A stretch of DNA of 64,000 nt from Fibrobacter succinogenes (lineage in GTDB: Bacteria; Fibrobacterota; Fibrobacteria; Fibrobacterales; Fibrobacteraceae), in the NCBI GenBank assembly GCA_902800345.1, contig CADCDO010000005.1, positions 124,001-188,000 of the forward strand, in the 5' to 3' direction. The notes under the pieces were generated by a model. The model saw only the letters and a list, made by a program, of their open reading frames with translations, was not told where the DNA came from and ran no database searches. The position numbers and the translations under genes are program-made. This document shows, in pieces, positions 27,101-35,015 of the stretch (position 1 is the first letter of the stretch; each line of letters begins with the position of its first letter).

Positions 27101-28822
27101 TTCGAAGCAGAAGTGCTGGTTACGACCGCCATTGCCCCTGCCGCCTTCTTGAGATTCCCAGCGTCCAGTCGCCGTTCCCGAAGTTTCGCTACCATCCGCA
27201 TAGAACGGCCAATCATCCGGAGCACTACCCCTGTCATTGCAAGACCAGCCAAACACGCAGGCATTCGTACCTAAACGCAAACCGGTAGAAATAGCTTCCG
27301 TTGTAGCATCGCCATCAGCAAAGAGACCTTCGCAGTCATGGCCACGAGTCCAACCTGGGCCGTTACAATACACGTCAATCTTCGGAATCTGTTCAGTCGG
27401 GTCGTTTTCACGGAGAAGCGGTCCATAGAAAACCGGGCCTTGAGCAAAACGTTTGGTACGAGCCTTAGGAGCCGGGGTCTGGGTAGAGCCGTCCGGCAAC
27501 AAGGTTGCAATAATCTTAGCGTCATCAGTATCTTCTACCGGATAGAAACCACCTTGAACCTTGTTCGTAAGTCCAGGACTTGTGAAATAGTCGGAGTCAA
27601 ATTCCCACTTGCCGTCTTTAGAACGCGTGAACGTCATGTCATAGCAGGACATTTCGTTCACACCCTTAGTGTAGTTGAACAACTGGTTGAAGTAGGTATC
27701 GTTAACAAAGCACTGTTTACCGGCCGTGGTAAGCTTCGGCTTTTTGGTTTTCGCATCCAATGTAGATTCCACAATACCCGTCGTAACACCGATGCACTTA
27801 TAAATTGCAGAGAGGGCGCTCTTGTCCGTCTGGCAACCGTCGTTGGTTGCGCTAGCGCCATCAGACCAGCAAGAGAACAACGGATGCAAATCAGCATCGG
27901 TATCATAAATCACAGCAGCAAGGTTGTACTCGCAGTTTCCTTCGATGTTCGGCTGCTTGGCATACCAACCATAAGCGGCATCGCTCGTGAGTTCATCCGC
28001 TTTAGCCTGGTCCGCTACAAAATACACGGCGTCATGATAGTCCGGATCCTGTTCAAACAGTTCGAACAAGCTTTGAAGCGCAATGGCTTCAACGGGACTT
28101 TCTTCCACCAAAGCTTTTTCACCGCCCATGCCGATAGATTCTTTCCCCTCGGTATCATCATCTCTATGAATAGTCACACTTGACGGAAGTTTTTCATCGA
28201 TATAGCGTCTGAAATACCAGCCGCAATGATCGTTATCCACGTACATTTCATGGTCCCTGCCATCTTCGCTGAGCATCGGAGTGGCACTCTTCCAGGTCTT
28301 GTTATCCGGCAAGAATACGTAAAAATCCTTGACATTCGGCTTGGCCTGGGTCACATAAATCTGGCCCTCTTTCTTGGGATCCGGGTGCGCCTGGATCCAA
28401 AGTTCGCCACCATCAGTCTTGACGTCTTTACAGGTAAAGCCCTCAACACGAGCGTTCTGCGAATTTACGCCGAAACCATTTCGGGTAATGCACAAGCCAG
28501 CGTTACAGTCATTCGCATTAGTACCATTGATGAAGAAATACATGTCATCGTTGGCCTTTATGGTAGAGCTACCAAGATCGACCGTAGACCAACCATCACT
28601 AGTCAGACCAGGCTTGGAAAATGGTACTGCATTGCCACCAATCATTATGTAGGCTGAATTCCAGCCACTGGGAAACTTAAAATGAACTACGGGCGAACAT
28701 ACATCATTACCCGTTTGCGATTTTTTCAAATCAGCCCACGCCCCCTGCGCTCCAAGGAGGAGCAGAACCAACATCAATGCAAAGTTTTGCAAAGCGTCAT
28801 AACGTTTTTTCATAATTTTCAT
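24140..28822 (-). CDS. Fibro-slime domain surface protein
   Basis: A 1560-residue secreted protein. A signal peptide (MLVLLLLGAQGAWA) is followed by several Cys-containing beta modules and a fibro-slime domain centred near residue 620-690 (RGDDDIWVYIDNKLAVDLGG, then HLAAPGYVDL). This PA14-like domain occurs in Fibrobacter surface proteins tied to cellulose adhesion and biofilm, and in slime moulds. The rest has Ig-like beta repeats and Cys pairs. ATG 28822 is given; ATG 28813, preceded by GGATGAAAATT, is an equal or better candidate. A divergent FHA-GGDEF gene lies 412 bp away, which may suggest c-di-GMP control of attachment, by inference only. Confidence 0.85.
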   Translation of the reverse strand: MKIMKKRYDALQNFALMLVLLLLGAQGAWADLKKSQTGNDVCSPVVHFKFPSGWNSAYIMIGGNAVPFSKPGLTSDGWSTVDLGSSTIKANDDMYFFINGTNANDCNAGLCITRNGFGVNSQNARVEGFTCKDVKTDGGELWIQAHPDPKKEGQIYVTQAKPNVKDFYVFLPDNKTWKSATPMLSEDGRDHEMYVDNDHCGWYFRRYIDEKLPSSVTIHRDDDTEGKESIGMGGEKALVEESPVEAIALQSLFELFEQDPDYHDAVYFVADQAKADELTSDAAYGWYAKQPNIEGNCEYNLAAVIYDTDADLHPLFSCWSDGASATNDGCQTDKSALSAIYKCIGVTTGIVESTLDAKTKKPKLTTAGKQCFVNDTYFNQLFNYTKGVNEMSCYDMTFTRSKDGKWEFDSDYFTSPGLTNKVQGGFYPVEDTDDAKIIATLLPDGSTQTPAPKARTKRFAQGPVFYGPLLRENDPTEQIPKIDVYCNGPGWTRGHDCEGLFADGDATTEAISTGLRLGTNACVFGWSCNDRGSAPDDWPFYADGSETSGTATGRWESQEGGRGNGGRNQHFCFESHANFRFKKGLKFNFRGDDDIWVYIDNKLAVDLGGTHLAAPGYVDLDKFMPNAEVGNTYDIDIYFCDRRTTMSNVRIKTNMFIEQTTGIEYIGKQDKEAYKIDGTNVYKLCYKESGGGSCAAALGGEANKNCCGSEIVSVCKKSVSYMLTQDKTGQDPSKTKYSEQEFAANPKPFNGAIDVSDPTKPIIHEDDLADALPSGKYYLIIKIGNETSNIEISIKGAVGLADREAITVDETTGTKSLPTTYVSQKMASKLDPSGTESDDKQLVPLYIGEILDPCSDPKNCHEPIELHKAAGEVYSLESSNKDLVFFEKKDGKFVKFNPGTKRRINETGIDTVYVTLQMGDLVTTEETVTVNVAGTSRKAKIIFYAPKLIFVKNDTSFTQVTGDPLTYIRDKGSSYDFYVVALMGDNSPCTECNFELALGSLNSPGLKIIGNPEIVNGRAKVTITSSLEYLKGGDLGEAKLQVIGPNEDLTMATYTPLQFREPPVPYPLFADIFDIYGEKPATTMNILSEYFSMDQEYLDGIGDSLVIYYNRKFHVDSLPDKIVVMWEDDKDSITFEKDAIKKGSTCGAAAGVGEKECKPYISISGRDVKLSKKVKTSGIGALKSWATYCPKHKEDGSCAVQAATAEYSSSIYDRIAPIILSARAVTDSSGKEGRSRLKVIFSEPVAKSTKGESEGDNLFNYQINSGKSPQFADYIPLSGISLGNVLGDTVTLLYSQKALFPQSGDYIHIRSVDGIGLITDQSDYLNAQGADTLRVDAAAGWNIATGYKQTDRLPSPWVLISGDVTAYAERILSEAVGGIPPTMSQSDIEKLPATEVIAFDASMDQGDFHNAIFNKSSNLDSAFAKYGYVPHGWYVKTDMGALIESKEEYAGLDKSKVFFDYELQFFTNLGSHVLTQKGRINCTDSYFNGDCVQNRKNFFIVWNMKSDKNRLVGSGAYIAKLKSFVQLDKYGKKNKNDKTEMWGVRHNAKVVGSGILKANK

Positions 28823-29234
28823 CCATTTAGGTTCTTAATCCACTGAGGCATAACAAAAAGACCGGCCTTCTTGATAAGCCACACCATAGCGAAATCTACT
28901 TTTTTTATCATCAAAAAGGAATTTTTTCTTTCAAACGAATGTGAAAAAAAATTTATATAAGGAAATCCACGGACTTATAAACACTTTTTCAACAACAAAA
29001 ACACGAACCAAAAAAAGCTCCGCATAACGTAAAAATTTAATTACAAAACATAACGTATCATAGCCGTATTATATATGGAAAAGAGAGGAAGAGATTTTCG
29101 AATTCAGAATTCGGAGTCAAAACGAGTCCACCGTCCAAACCACTAAAATTCAAACAACAAAAAACTCCAAACCCGAAATTCAATCAGTAGAACTTATATT
29201 TTATCACGGGAATGCGCTAGCACGAGGGATTTTT
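28823..29234. other. Divergent AT-rich control region
   Basis: No gene is seen in this 412-bp gap between the fibro-slime and FHA-GGDEF genes. Two direct copies of CATAACGTA lie at 29023-29031 and 29049-29057, 26 bp apart, and might be operator half sites. The gap is otherwise AT-rich. Confidence 0.4.
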
Positions 29235-30116
29235 ATGGAAGACGAAACCATCATGAGTAACGACAACGCCATCCGCTTCGAGCAGATGGTAGTCCACCCG
29301 CATTTGATAGTGTTGTATCCGCAGAGTCAATTTGCGCAGATTCCGCTCGAAAGAGGAACCGTAGTTTTAGGTCGTGGGCAAGACGCCGACATCCGTTTCG
29401 AAGACGAACTGATCAGCCGCAGGCATTGTGCGCTCTCGTTCGACGGGGGCAGCGTGACGGTAGAAGACCTCGGCAGCACCAACGGGACTTTTGTCGATGG
29501 AAACTACGTCCATAGGCAAATCCTCAATTCCGACAACAGGCTCCAGATCGGCAAGATGGTCCTGAAGGTCGCCTACAAGGATCCAAGCGAAGAAGCATTC
29601 AGCCGCGAACTTTACGAAGCGGCGACAAAAGATCCGCTAACAGGTTTGCTCAACCGACAAGCATTCATGGACCGTTCCGCCGGCGAACTCGTCTTTGCCC
29701 GCCGCAACAACACGTCCGTCAATATCGTGATGGTGGACGTCGATGACTTCAAACACGTGAACGACACCTGGGGGCACCAGTGCGGGGACCTCATTTTGAG
29801 GGAAGTGGCACGCCTGCTGAACGATGAAATGCGCGATTCTGACTTGCTCGCACGCTACGGCGGAGAAGAATTTTTGATTCTCATGAGCGGAATTACGTTC
29901 GAAGACGCCAAAAAACGTGCCGAAAAGTTGCGCTCAACGATCGAACGCCACATATTCTCGTGGATGGACGCCGTCGTTCCCGTGACGATTTCACTAGGGT
30001 TATCATCCCGCCAAGGCACCGACATCGCACAGATCAGCGAACTCATCGCCGAAAGCGACAAGCGCCTCTACACCGCCAAAGGAACCGGGAAAAACCGGGT
30101 AGTGAGCGAAAATTAG
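29235..30116 (+). CDS. FHA-GGDEF diguanylate cyclase
   Basis: It likely makes cyclic di-GMP in response to a phosphothreonine ligand. An FHA domain (residues about 38-95) has LGRGQDADI, SRRHC and GSTNGT. After a short helix the GGDEF domain (about 130-290) has DPLTGLLNR and the intact active loop GGEEF at 209-213. An inhibitory I-site RDSD (200-203) stands five residues before it. No transmembrane segment. The start is supported by GAGGGA upstream. The adjacent divergent surface-adhesin gene gives a plausible output, but linkage is not proven. Confidence 0.92.
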   Translation: MEDETIMSNDNAIRFEQMVVHPHLIVLYPQSQFAQIPLERGTVVLGRGQDADIRFEDELISRRHCALSFDGGSVTVEDLGSTNGTFVDGNYVHRQILNSDNRLQIGKMVLKVAYKDPSEEAFSRELYEAATKDPLTGLLNRQAFMDRSAGELVFARRNNTSVNIVMVDVDDFKHVNDTWGHQCGDLILREVARLLNDEMRDSDLLARYGGEEFLILMSGITFEDAKKRAEKLRSTIERHIFSWMDAVVPVTISLGLSSRQGTDIAQISELIAESDKRLYTAKGTGKNRVVSEN

Positions 30117-30359
30117 TGGTTGGTGGGCTGTGGGCAGTAGGAAGTAGGGCTTAGACGAGAGAACGGGCGAAGCCCTACAGACGAGAGAACGCCCTCTGGG
30201 CTACAGACGAGAGAGATTATTGAATATTGTGAAAGCGTCATTCTGAACGGCGTAGCCGTGAAGAATCCAGTAATGTTTTAGTTGGCAGAGCTTAGAGCTT
30301 AGTAGACTGTAGGCAGTGACGTCATAGCCCAAAGCGAAGCGTGCTCATAGCCCAAAGCT
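30117..30359. repeat. Intergenic cluster of repeat families A, B, C and D
   Basis: Family D (GGTTGGTGGGCTG, 30116-30150) leads into family B at 30151-30214, with two hairpins, GGGCgaaGCCC and GCCCtctGGGC, between GACGAGAGA repeats. Family A lies at 30237-30272 (GTCATTCTGAA to GAATCCAGT). Family C fragments at 30315-30359 abut the MATE stop codon. Confidence 0.7.
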
Positions 30360-31757
30360 CTATTCTCGCGGGATTTTCTTAAGTTCCAGGCGAAGCATGA
30401 AGACGGCGATGAAAGCCGTTCCGATGTCGGCAATGGGCTGTGCCATGAACACACCGCGGAGTCCGAAGAATCGCGGCATAATCAGCAGGAACGGGATAAG
30501 CAAAATAATCTGACGGCAAGCGTTCAGGAACATCGAACGCCAAGCCTTGCCCGTCCCCTGGAAAAAGTTCCCGGACACCATTCCCAGCGGCACGAACGGC
30601 AACAAGCAAACGAACGTGCGGAGCGCCTTGCACGTGAGCTGTTGCATGTTTTCGTCGTTCGGCACAAAAGGCGCCACAAACGTCAAGGTCTGCGTCATGA
30701 GGAGCACCCACGCGATAACGATAAACGCGGTCGCATAAAGCATCGTGAACTTGAGCGCATCGCGGACGCGGTTGTTGCTCCTGGCCCCGTAATTGTACCC
30801 GATAATCGGCTGCGAACCGTGTATAAATCCCATCAGCGGCAAGATGATGATGGAGACGATGCTCATGAGAATTCCGAACGCCGAAATCGCCTGGTCGCCG
30901 CCGCCCATGTTGTTCACCACCGGCAAGTCCTGCGTGCCATAAGTCGTGAGGCTGCGGGCCATGATGGCGTTCAAGAGGCTGTTGCTAATCTGCATGATGC
31001 TAGGCGGGAGCCCGAGAATGAGAATCTTGCGCACGTACGGGAGGCGGAGCTTCATGAAACGGCGGTTGACCTTGATCGGGGTTGACTTTTTCACGAAGAA
31101 CTGCATCACGGCAAGGCCACCGATAAGCTGGCTCAAGACGGTCGCCCAGGCAGCGCCTTCGATGCCCCACTTGAGTTTCATGATGAACAGCCAGTCGAGA
31201 ATCACGTTGCTGCCGGCGCCAATCATCACGCGGGTCATCGCCGTTTTCGGGTGGCCCATGCTACGAATAAAGTGGTTCATGCCGGGGACAATCGTCTGGA
31301 AAACGGCACCGCACAGGATAATGCGCATGTAGCTTGAAGCCACGGGCAAAAGCTGGTCGCTCGCGCCAAAGAGTTTGAGGAGCGGCACCATGAAAATCTG
31401 GCCGAGCACAAACGAACTCACCGCCATGATAACAAGCAGGACAAAGGAATTGTTGAGAATGATGGCCGCCTGCTGGTACTTGCGTTCGCCGAGGCGGATA
31501 GCAAAAAGCGTGTTGCCGCCCACGCCCACCATCATGGACATCGCCATGATAAAAAGCGAAATCGGGAAGCAGATGGTAATGCCACCGATGCCGAGGCTAC
31601 CGACGCCCTGCCCCACGAAATAGCGGTCCACAATGTTGTAGAGCGCCTCGACGAGCATGCTGATGATGGCTGGCACCGAAAACTGCATGATAATTTTCGG
31701 GATGCTGGCCGTACCCATCGCATTGAGCTTTTTGTTCTTTAAAACTTCTTCTTCCAT
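30360..31757 (-). CDS. MATE-family multidrug efflux transporter
   Basis: The 465-residue inner-membrane protein begins MEEEVLKNKKLN; ATG 31757 was chosen from AGGTG just upstream and normal MATE length, and an earlier ATG adds 25 residues. About 12 transmembrane segments are visible. Signature stretches are IPKIIMQFSVPAIISMLVEA, VDRYFVGQGVG and the pseudo-symmetric half near residue 245-300. MATE exporters use proton or sodium gradients to expel toxic cations. Substrate unknown. The two genes upstream on the same strand are separated from it by the hairpin array, and the stop abuts a family C repeat. Confidence 0.9.
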   Translation of the reverse strand: MEEEVLKNKKLNAMGTASIPKIIMQFSVPAIISMLVEALYNIVDRYFVGQGVGSLGIGGITICFPISLFIMAMSMMVGVGGNTLFAIRLGERKYQQAAIILNNSFVLLVIMAVSSFVLGQIFMVPLLKLFGASDQLLPVASSYMRIILCGAVFQTIVPGMNHFIRSMGHPKTAMTRVMIGAGSNVILDWLFIMKLKWGIEGAAWATVLSQLIGGLAVMQFFVKKSTPIKVNRRFMKLRLPYVRKILILGLPPSIMQISNSLLNAIMARSLTTYGTQDLPVVNNMGGGDQAISAFGILMSIVSIIILPLMGFIHGSQPIIGYNYGARSNNRVRDALKFTMLYATAFIVIAWVLLMTQTLTFVAPFVPNDENMQQLTCKALRTFVCLLPFVPLGMVSGNFFQGTGKAWRSMFLNACRQIILLIPFLLIMPRFFGLRGVFMAQPIADIGTAFIAVFMLRLELKKIPRE

Positions 31758-31977
31758 TAAACACCTGTTTGAGGCCCGCAAGATGCAGTCAGCGTAACGC
31801 AGAGTGCACAAAATATGCGTAAAGCATCGCAAAAGCCTCGTTTTTCGGGCGCAAAGATAGAAAATTAGTATTTACGTTCCAATATGTTTATCAAGAAATG
31901 TGATGATGCAAACAAAAACCGTTTTCGAAACGCAAAAATCGCCATTTCGAAAGCAAATTTCGATTTTTCGGGATTTT

Positions 31978-32216
31978 TTACGTCAAAAAAGGAGCAAAAA
32001 ACGGCTTTTTGACGTAATTTTTAGCACAAGCTAACGAATTTTTGTCAAAAAACGCTTTTTCGCGCACCCATTTTGACATTTTTCGGCAACAAACACGACT
32101 ATTTCGAGCCAAGCAAAGCAAAACCTGACGCAAAAAACAGTTTTCCGCCCCGAAATTTACAGACAACGTTGAAATTTTACGTCAAAACGGCCTCTTTTTG
32201 AAGACTTTTGACGTAA
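31978..32216. repeat. Hairpin array, arm TTACGTCAAA (two 40-bp elements plus a decayed one)
   Basis: Elements 31978-32017 and 32177-32216 each have TTACGTCAAA, 20 bp, then TTTGACGTAA. A weaker unit near 32040-32081 has GTCAAA and TTTGAC. The flanking 12-mer ACAGACAACGTT near 32160 recurs at the 60.3-kb array. The rest of the 490-bp gap is AT-rich without a gene. Confidence 0.85.
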
Positions 32217-32247
32217 AAAACGGCATTTTTTGGAAATTTGGTTTTTA

Positions 32248-33132
32248 TCAGTGCTTTTTCTCCAAAATCTGGAGGGCCTGCTCGATGATAGACGGCGAAA
32301 GTTTGAAGATGTCGCTGAGAGTCTGCACGCGGTCGGCAGGGTCGATGCGGGTCATTTGGGAGCCCGTGCTGCTGCGGACAACGAGGTTCCCCTTCTGGTA
32401 GTAATACTGGACGCCCTTTTCGCGGTCGAGACGGTTCAGCACGGGGTACGTCATCATTTCGCGGTAGAAACTTTCGTTCCAGTGGAGCTTGAATTCTTCG
32501 ACGGAGACGCCTTCGACGGGGTACTCGAAGCGGAGTTTCATGGGGGCGCCAGCGCCGCCGGTCCAAAGTTCCATGGATTCGAGCGTCGGGCGCACGAGAC
32601 GCACGCAGTTCGGGGAAAGCGGGAAAAACGCTTCGCCGGTGCCGAACGGCTGCGGGAGTGGCATCGGGAGCGGGTCGAAAATCAAGTAACCGGGATCGAG
32701 GAGGTAAGAGTTAGACGAGAGACGAGAGACGAGAGACGAAAGAGGTGAGTGTCGCGACAACAAGTTCACTTGTTGGCATGACCGTGCCTTACTGTCTGAC
32801 GCCGAAGGCGTCAAAGACGAGAGGGGCGATTCGTCAGGGTCGGGAAGAATCAGCGCGCAGTGGATGTTGCGTTCCTTGCGCTTGTGCCCCATGACTAGAC
32901 GCGGCTTGAAGCCCATGTCGGTAAGCGCTTGGTAGAGGTGCCACGTCATGCTGAAACACGTGCCGCCGCCCATCCAGGAATCGATATCGTTCTGGTCACT
33001 GTCGTCAAGTTTGCGTGCGCCGGTGGCGCTCCCCGTCTGTTCAAGACGGATGATTTTCGTCAAGTTCTCGTAGGTGATGTTCGAAATCTGGTTACAGAGA
33101 TCGACGACCTTTTTCATGTTCTCGGGAGACAT
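32248..33132 (-). CDS. Arylamine N-acetyltransferase-like or transglutaminase-like protein with in-frame repeat insert
   Basis: The predicted Cys-His-Asp triad is C59 (GGGTCFSMTWHL), H91 (NIHCALI) and D146 (YLLDPGYL), as in NAT-fold enzymes. The C-terminal half is beta-rich. Between H91 and D146, residues about 101-141 are coded by family B repeat DNA, which would form a loop. The start sits 8 nt after the SAHH-like gene's stop on the same strand, so the two are probably co-transcribed. Canonical NAT loops are not all seen, so substrate and activity are open. Confidence 0.6.
   Translation of the reverse strand: MSPENMKKVVDLCNQISNITYENLTKIIRLEQTGSATGARKLDDSDQNDIDSWMGGGTCFSMTWHLYQALTDMGFKPRLVMGHKRKERNIHCALILPDPDESPLSSLTPSASDSKARSCQQVNLLSRHSPLSSLVSRLSSNSYLLDPGYLIFDPLPMPLPQPFGTGEAFFPLSPNCVRLVRPTLESMELWTGGAGAPMKLRFEYPVEGVSVEEFKLHWNESFYREMMTYPVLNRLDREKGVQYYYQKGNLVVRSSTGSQMTRIDPADRVQTLSDIFKLSPSIIEQALQILEKKH
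32705..32828. repeat. Family B repeat inside the NAT-like gene
   Basis: It has four GACGAGAGA-type units, then hairpins CAACAAGTGAACTTGTTG and GACGCCTTCGGCGTC. The reading frame stays open across it. Confidence 0.8.
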
Positions 33133-33140
33133 TGTCGCAC

Positions 33141-34388
33141 CTAGTCCATTTCGGTGGGGAACCCGCCGAGCATGTCGCAGATTTCAGGGCCGATGACGCC
33201 ATTTTGGATGGCGATGGTGAGCAAGCGCTGTTCGAGTTCCTGCGGCGGGTAGCGAAGGCCGACCGTTCCAACCGGAGTCGCGACGCCCTCGCTTTCGAAA
33301 GCCGCGCGTTCCGCAAGAATCGTAGATTTTGCCTCTTGCACGAGGAGTTCGGCAAGCGCGGCATGCAATGCTAGCGACGTGTCGATGTACTTGAGGTGTG
33401 TTGGTTCTTCAAGAATAAAGTTCAGGGGTCCCTTTTCATTGAGCACGCGTTCCGCCGGGACGGCCTCGCCGTATTCATCTTCGACACCCATGTTCGCAAG
33501 GACAGCCTTTGTCGAAAGGAGCGATTTTTTAAGTTCGGGAGCAGCAAGGGCATTTTTTACACCCGTCGCCGTCACCACGAAATCCGACTTTTCAATCAGC
33601 GAAGCGACTGCCGCATAATCGTGGCAATCGACAACTTCTACGCCGTTTTGCAAAAGCACCGCCGAAAAATCGCCCGCCGGCATGGAATTTGCGGATTTTT
33701 CAGGATTCGCCGCATTTTTTGCATTTTCGGACTGCGCGGACTGTTCAGATTGCGCGCGTTTCAAATCCGTCACTACAGTAACACAGCAACCGCGACGCAC
33801 GCCCTGGAGCGCAATTCCCGAACCGACCTTGCCACTTCCGAAAACCAAGAGTTTCTTGCCTTCAAAATTGCCACCAAAGCCCAACTTTTCAAGCGCCCTA
33901 AAGTAGCCATCCCCCGTGCCCAAGGAGGTCTCTATCCGCTTCACGATGCCGCTATCGGCGACAAAAACCGGCTTTTTCGCGTCTTTATAGTACTGTACAC
34001 CCGAACGCGTGAGTTCCACAAAGCCAATTTTCGGGTGGAGCCCCGCAAAAGGCCCCGCACAATCGAGCACCAAATCCACAAATTCGCCACGAGATTCTGC
34101 TTCGAGCAGTTCCGCAGGCGTCACGACGGGCACGCCCCACTCCCCCATGAAATCGACAACATCGGGGTCGTTCATTCCCGAAAGCCCCACAAGAAGTTCC
34201 GCCCCGCCAGCCACGAGGGCGCGGTACTGCGTCATGGTATTGCGGTAAATCGGGGTCGCCACAAGCACGCGGAGCCCTTCGAACGGGCGCGTTTCGCTCC
34301 ATTCGCTTTGGAGCGCCACAAGTGCGGGATATTCGTTTTTTTCGTAAACTTCGTCAAGGACGGAAGAGAGAATCGACAGCAAATCCAT
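33141..34388 (-). CDS. Adenosylhomocysteinase-like (SAHH-superfamily) protein
   Basis: The 415-residue protein has the NAD-binding Rossmann core KLLVFGSGKVGSGIA (near residue 188) and SAHH-like blocks: YRNTMTQYRALVAGGAEL, VFVADSGIVK and ANMGVEDEYGE. It lacks parts of the N-terminal substrate domain and the family C-terminal tail. The low-complexity segment near 220 (QSEQSAQSENAKN) is Ala/Asn/Ser rich. Normal SAHH cleaves S-adenosylhomocysteine; whether this divergent form does so is unclear. ATG 34388 is 7 nt after TACATT with no ribosome site. The NAT-like gene follows closely. Confidence 0.65.
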   Translation of the reverse strand: MDLLSILSSVLDEVYEKNEYPALVALQSEWSETRPFEGLRVLVATPIYRNTMTQYRALVAGGAELLVGLSGMNDPDVVDFMGEWGVPVVTPAELLEAESRGEFVDLVLDCAGPFAGLHPKIGFVELTRSGVQYYKDAKKPVFVADSGIVKRIETSLGTGDGYFRALEKLGFGGNFEGKKLLVFGSGKVGSGIALQGVRRGCCVTVVTDLKRAQSEQSAQSENAKNAANPEKSANSMPAGDFSAVLLQNGVEVVDCHDYAAVASLIEKSDFVVTATGVKNALAAPELKKSLLSTKAVLANMGVEDEYGEAVPAERVLNEKGPLNFILEEPTHLKYIDTSLALHAALAELLVQEAKSTILAERAAFESEGVATPVGTVGLRYPPQELEQRLLTIAIQNGVIGPEICDMLGGFPTEMD

Positions 34389-34395
34389 GGGGAGA

Positions 34396-34401
34396 AATGT
34401 A
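34396..34401 (-). promoter_or_regulatory. -10-like TACATT 7 nt before the SAHH-like gene
   Basis: On the minus strand TACATT ends 7 nt before ATG 34388, and no ribosome site is present. A family B repeat begins just upstream, over the likely -35 area. Confidence 0.4.
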
Positions 34402-34406
34402 GAATA

Positions 34407-34455
34407 TTAGACGAAAGAACGCCACTTCGTGACTACAGACGAGAGACGAAAGATA
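34407..34455. repeat. Family B repeat
   Basis: TTAGACGAAAGAACG and ACAGACGAGAGACG surround a short hairpin (GCCACTTCGTGAC). Confidence 0.65.
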
Positions 34456-34488
34456 GCCTATGTTGTCATGCCAGCCTCCAAGCATGCA

Positions 34489-34631
34489 TCACCTATTTCT
34501 CCGAACAGCATTATACTTTTCAGAAAAGCCATCACTTAATTTCATCTTATGTTCAAAAGTTCTTCTATACAAATCATTGGTTACGCCTGTATAAAAGACG
34601 GTTTTGTATTTATTTGAGCCGTAATTGCGGA
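34489..34631 (-). pseudogene. Remnant of a GIY-YIG nuclease gene
   Basis: The fragment reads YTGVTNDLYRRTFEHK then DGFSEKYNA, the core of the small GIY-YIG (URI) proteins. The N-terminal YVYI strand is missing and the end stops early at 34489. On the upstream side the frame passes into a family G repeat from about 34627; near the 3' end another repeat-like segment follows. This looks like a gene truncated by repeat insertion. Confidence 0.7.
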
Positions 34632-34685
34632 CGCCAACGGCGTCCACTTGCCAAGTGCTGTCCGCCCGATCAAGTCGGGTATGAC
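34627..34685. repeat. Family G repeat, copy 1
   Basis: Three small hairpins in a row: GGACGCCAACGGCGTCC, ACTTGCCAAGT and CCCGATCAAGTCGGG, followed by TATGAC. The second copy is at 34818-34863. Confidence 0.65.
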
Positions 34686-34817
34686 AAAAAGGAATTGCTA
34701 TAGAAAGGGATTCCCGCTTATTTAACACACTTTTTTCAGGGAAACGGACCAAAATTTTATGATAAATAAATCTTACAAAATGGAGATTTCCACCTAAAGG
34801 TGGCCATGCGCACTAAG

Positions 34818-34863
34818 GAGCAGAGCTCCAAGTGCTGTCCGCCCCATCAAGTGGGGAATGACT
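34818..34863. repeat. Family G repeat, copy 2
   Basis: GAGCAGAGCTC, CCAAGTGCTGTCCGCCC and a CCCCATCAAGTGGGG hairpin, followed by AATGAC. Compared with copy 1, both stems around ATCAAGT changed together (CCCG/CGGG to CCCC/GGGG). Confidence 0.65.
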
Positions 34864-35015
34864 GTGCAAGTGGGAAAGACAATGCAGGGCATGTTTTATT
34901 CAAGTTACAACATTCTACAACAAAAATAAAAGTTACATAGTTATAATCTTATTATATGGAGTTAAATTATCTAGGCATAATATGCACAATAAATATTTTT
35001 AATAAGGTGTGGACA

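Noticed and set aside
31860..32240. Gene for a toxin or small protein in the 490-bp gap
   Set aside because: Frames there are short, Phe/Lys/Asn-biased and lack ribosome sites; the gap is explained by the hairpin array.
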